Shown here piece by piece: positions 63,888 to 64,000 of a DNA stretch of 64,000 nt (its first letter is position 1; every line of letters begins with the position of its first letter). Source of the stretch: Paracoccaceae bacterium Fryx2 (GTDB lineage: Bacteria; Pseudomonadota; Alphaproteobacteria; Rhodobacterales; Rhodobacteraceae); NCBI GenBank assembly GCA_032334235.1, contig JAVSGI010000005.1, positions 372,001 to 436,000 on the forward strand, written 5' to 3'. The notes under the pieces were generated by a model, which saw only the letters and a list, made by a program, of their open reading frames with translations, ran no database searches and was not told where the DNA came from. Made by a program: the position numbers and the translations under genes.

Positions 63888-64000
63888 TGATGCAGCCTTT
63901 CGCCAACCGTCTGACCCGCCAGCCCATCGCCCATGACCGTGCCGCAGCCGACGGGGTGCTGGCAGACTTTGCCGACCTTGCCCCGGACCTCGCCGGGCTG
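63888..64000 (+). CDS. 5' end of a gene, possibly glnE (glutamine synthetase adenylyltransferase)
   Basis: The frame opens at tandem ATGs (63888, 63891) and stays open to the window end: MMQPFANRLTRQPIAHDRAA and FADLAPDLAGL. The start SRLTRQPxxHD-like wording resembles the N-terminus of rhodobacteral GlnE, but only 37 residues are visible. It is divergent from the YbaK gene across 100 bases. Confidence 0.4.

Overview
The window is GC-rich, densely coded alphaproteobacterial DNA, most consistent with a facultatively chemolithoautotrophic member of the Rhodobacteraceae. The evidence is a Paracoccus-type sox thiosulfate-oxidation cluster, a red-type (form IC) RuBisCO Calvin-cycle operon under a divergent CbbR, a complete tripartite tricarboxylate transporter (TctCBA) with TctDE-like regulators, and many ATGA-overlapping operons. 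No rRNA, tRNA or CRISPR was seen.

Layout. 1-17.7 kb: sox locus. On the minus strand, reading right to left, it runs soxV-soxW-soxX-soxY-soxZ-soxA-soxB-soxC-soxD-soxE-soxF and a metallo-beta-lactamase gene of SoxG/SoxH type. On the plus strand it carries soxS-soxR-soxT. A second YeeE-type sulfur transporter gene enters from the left edge. Two genes of the cluster are broken by insertion sequences: an IS3-family element (941-2276) in the metallo-hydrolase gene and an IS21-family element (6510-9096) in soxC. Both leave target duplications, and removing the element and one duplication restores a perfect reading frame. 17.7-24.3 kb: tctE-tctD (minus), a periplasmic binding protein and tctC-tctB-tctA (plus), with a tandem 11-bp OmpR-type box before tctC. 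24.3-36.8 kb: cbbR (minus) and cbbF-P-T-gap-A-L-S-X-rpe-Y-(peroxiredoxin-like)-cbbZ (plus). 36.8-39.8 kb: a secreted TPR/CHAT protein of 994 residues. 40.1-45.9 kb: a four-gene ABC importer, a DUF2478 gene, mog and a CbiX-like chelatase. 46.0-56.2 kb: a DeoR regulator and a betaine-type ABC importer with a fused double permease, a choline-kinase-like phosphotransferase and a dimethylglycine-dehydrogenase-like gene, the last broken by an IS1634-family element (53416-55311). 56.4-58.3 kb: galU-galE. 59.2-64 kb: a cation-efflux protein, a translationally coupled haloperoxidase-like/ASPIC-UnbV pair, a YbaK protein and the start of a possible glnE.

How it works together. Sox enzymes would supply electrons from thiosulfate for CO2 fixation by the cbb operon. 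With soxC interrupted and soxD-soxE-soxF downstream of the insertion, this strain or assembly probably lacks sulfur dehydrogenase SoxCD and should not oxidise thiosulfate by the complete eight-electron Sox route. Three elements from three different IS families, each with an intact scar, suggest recent transposition rather than old decay.
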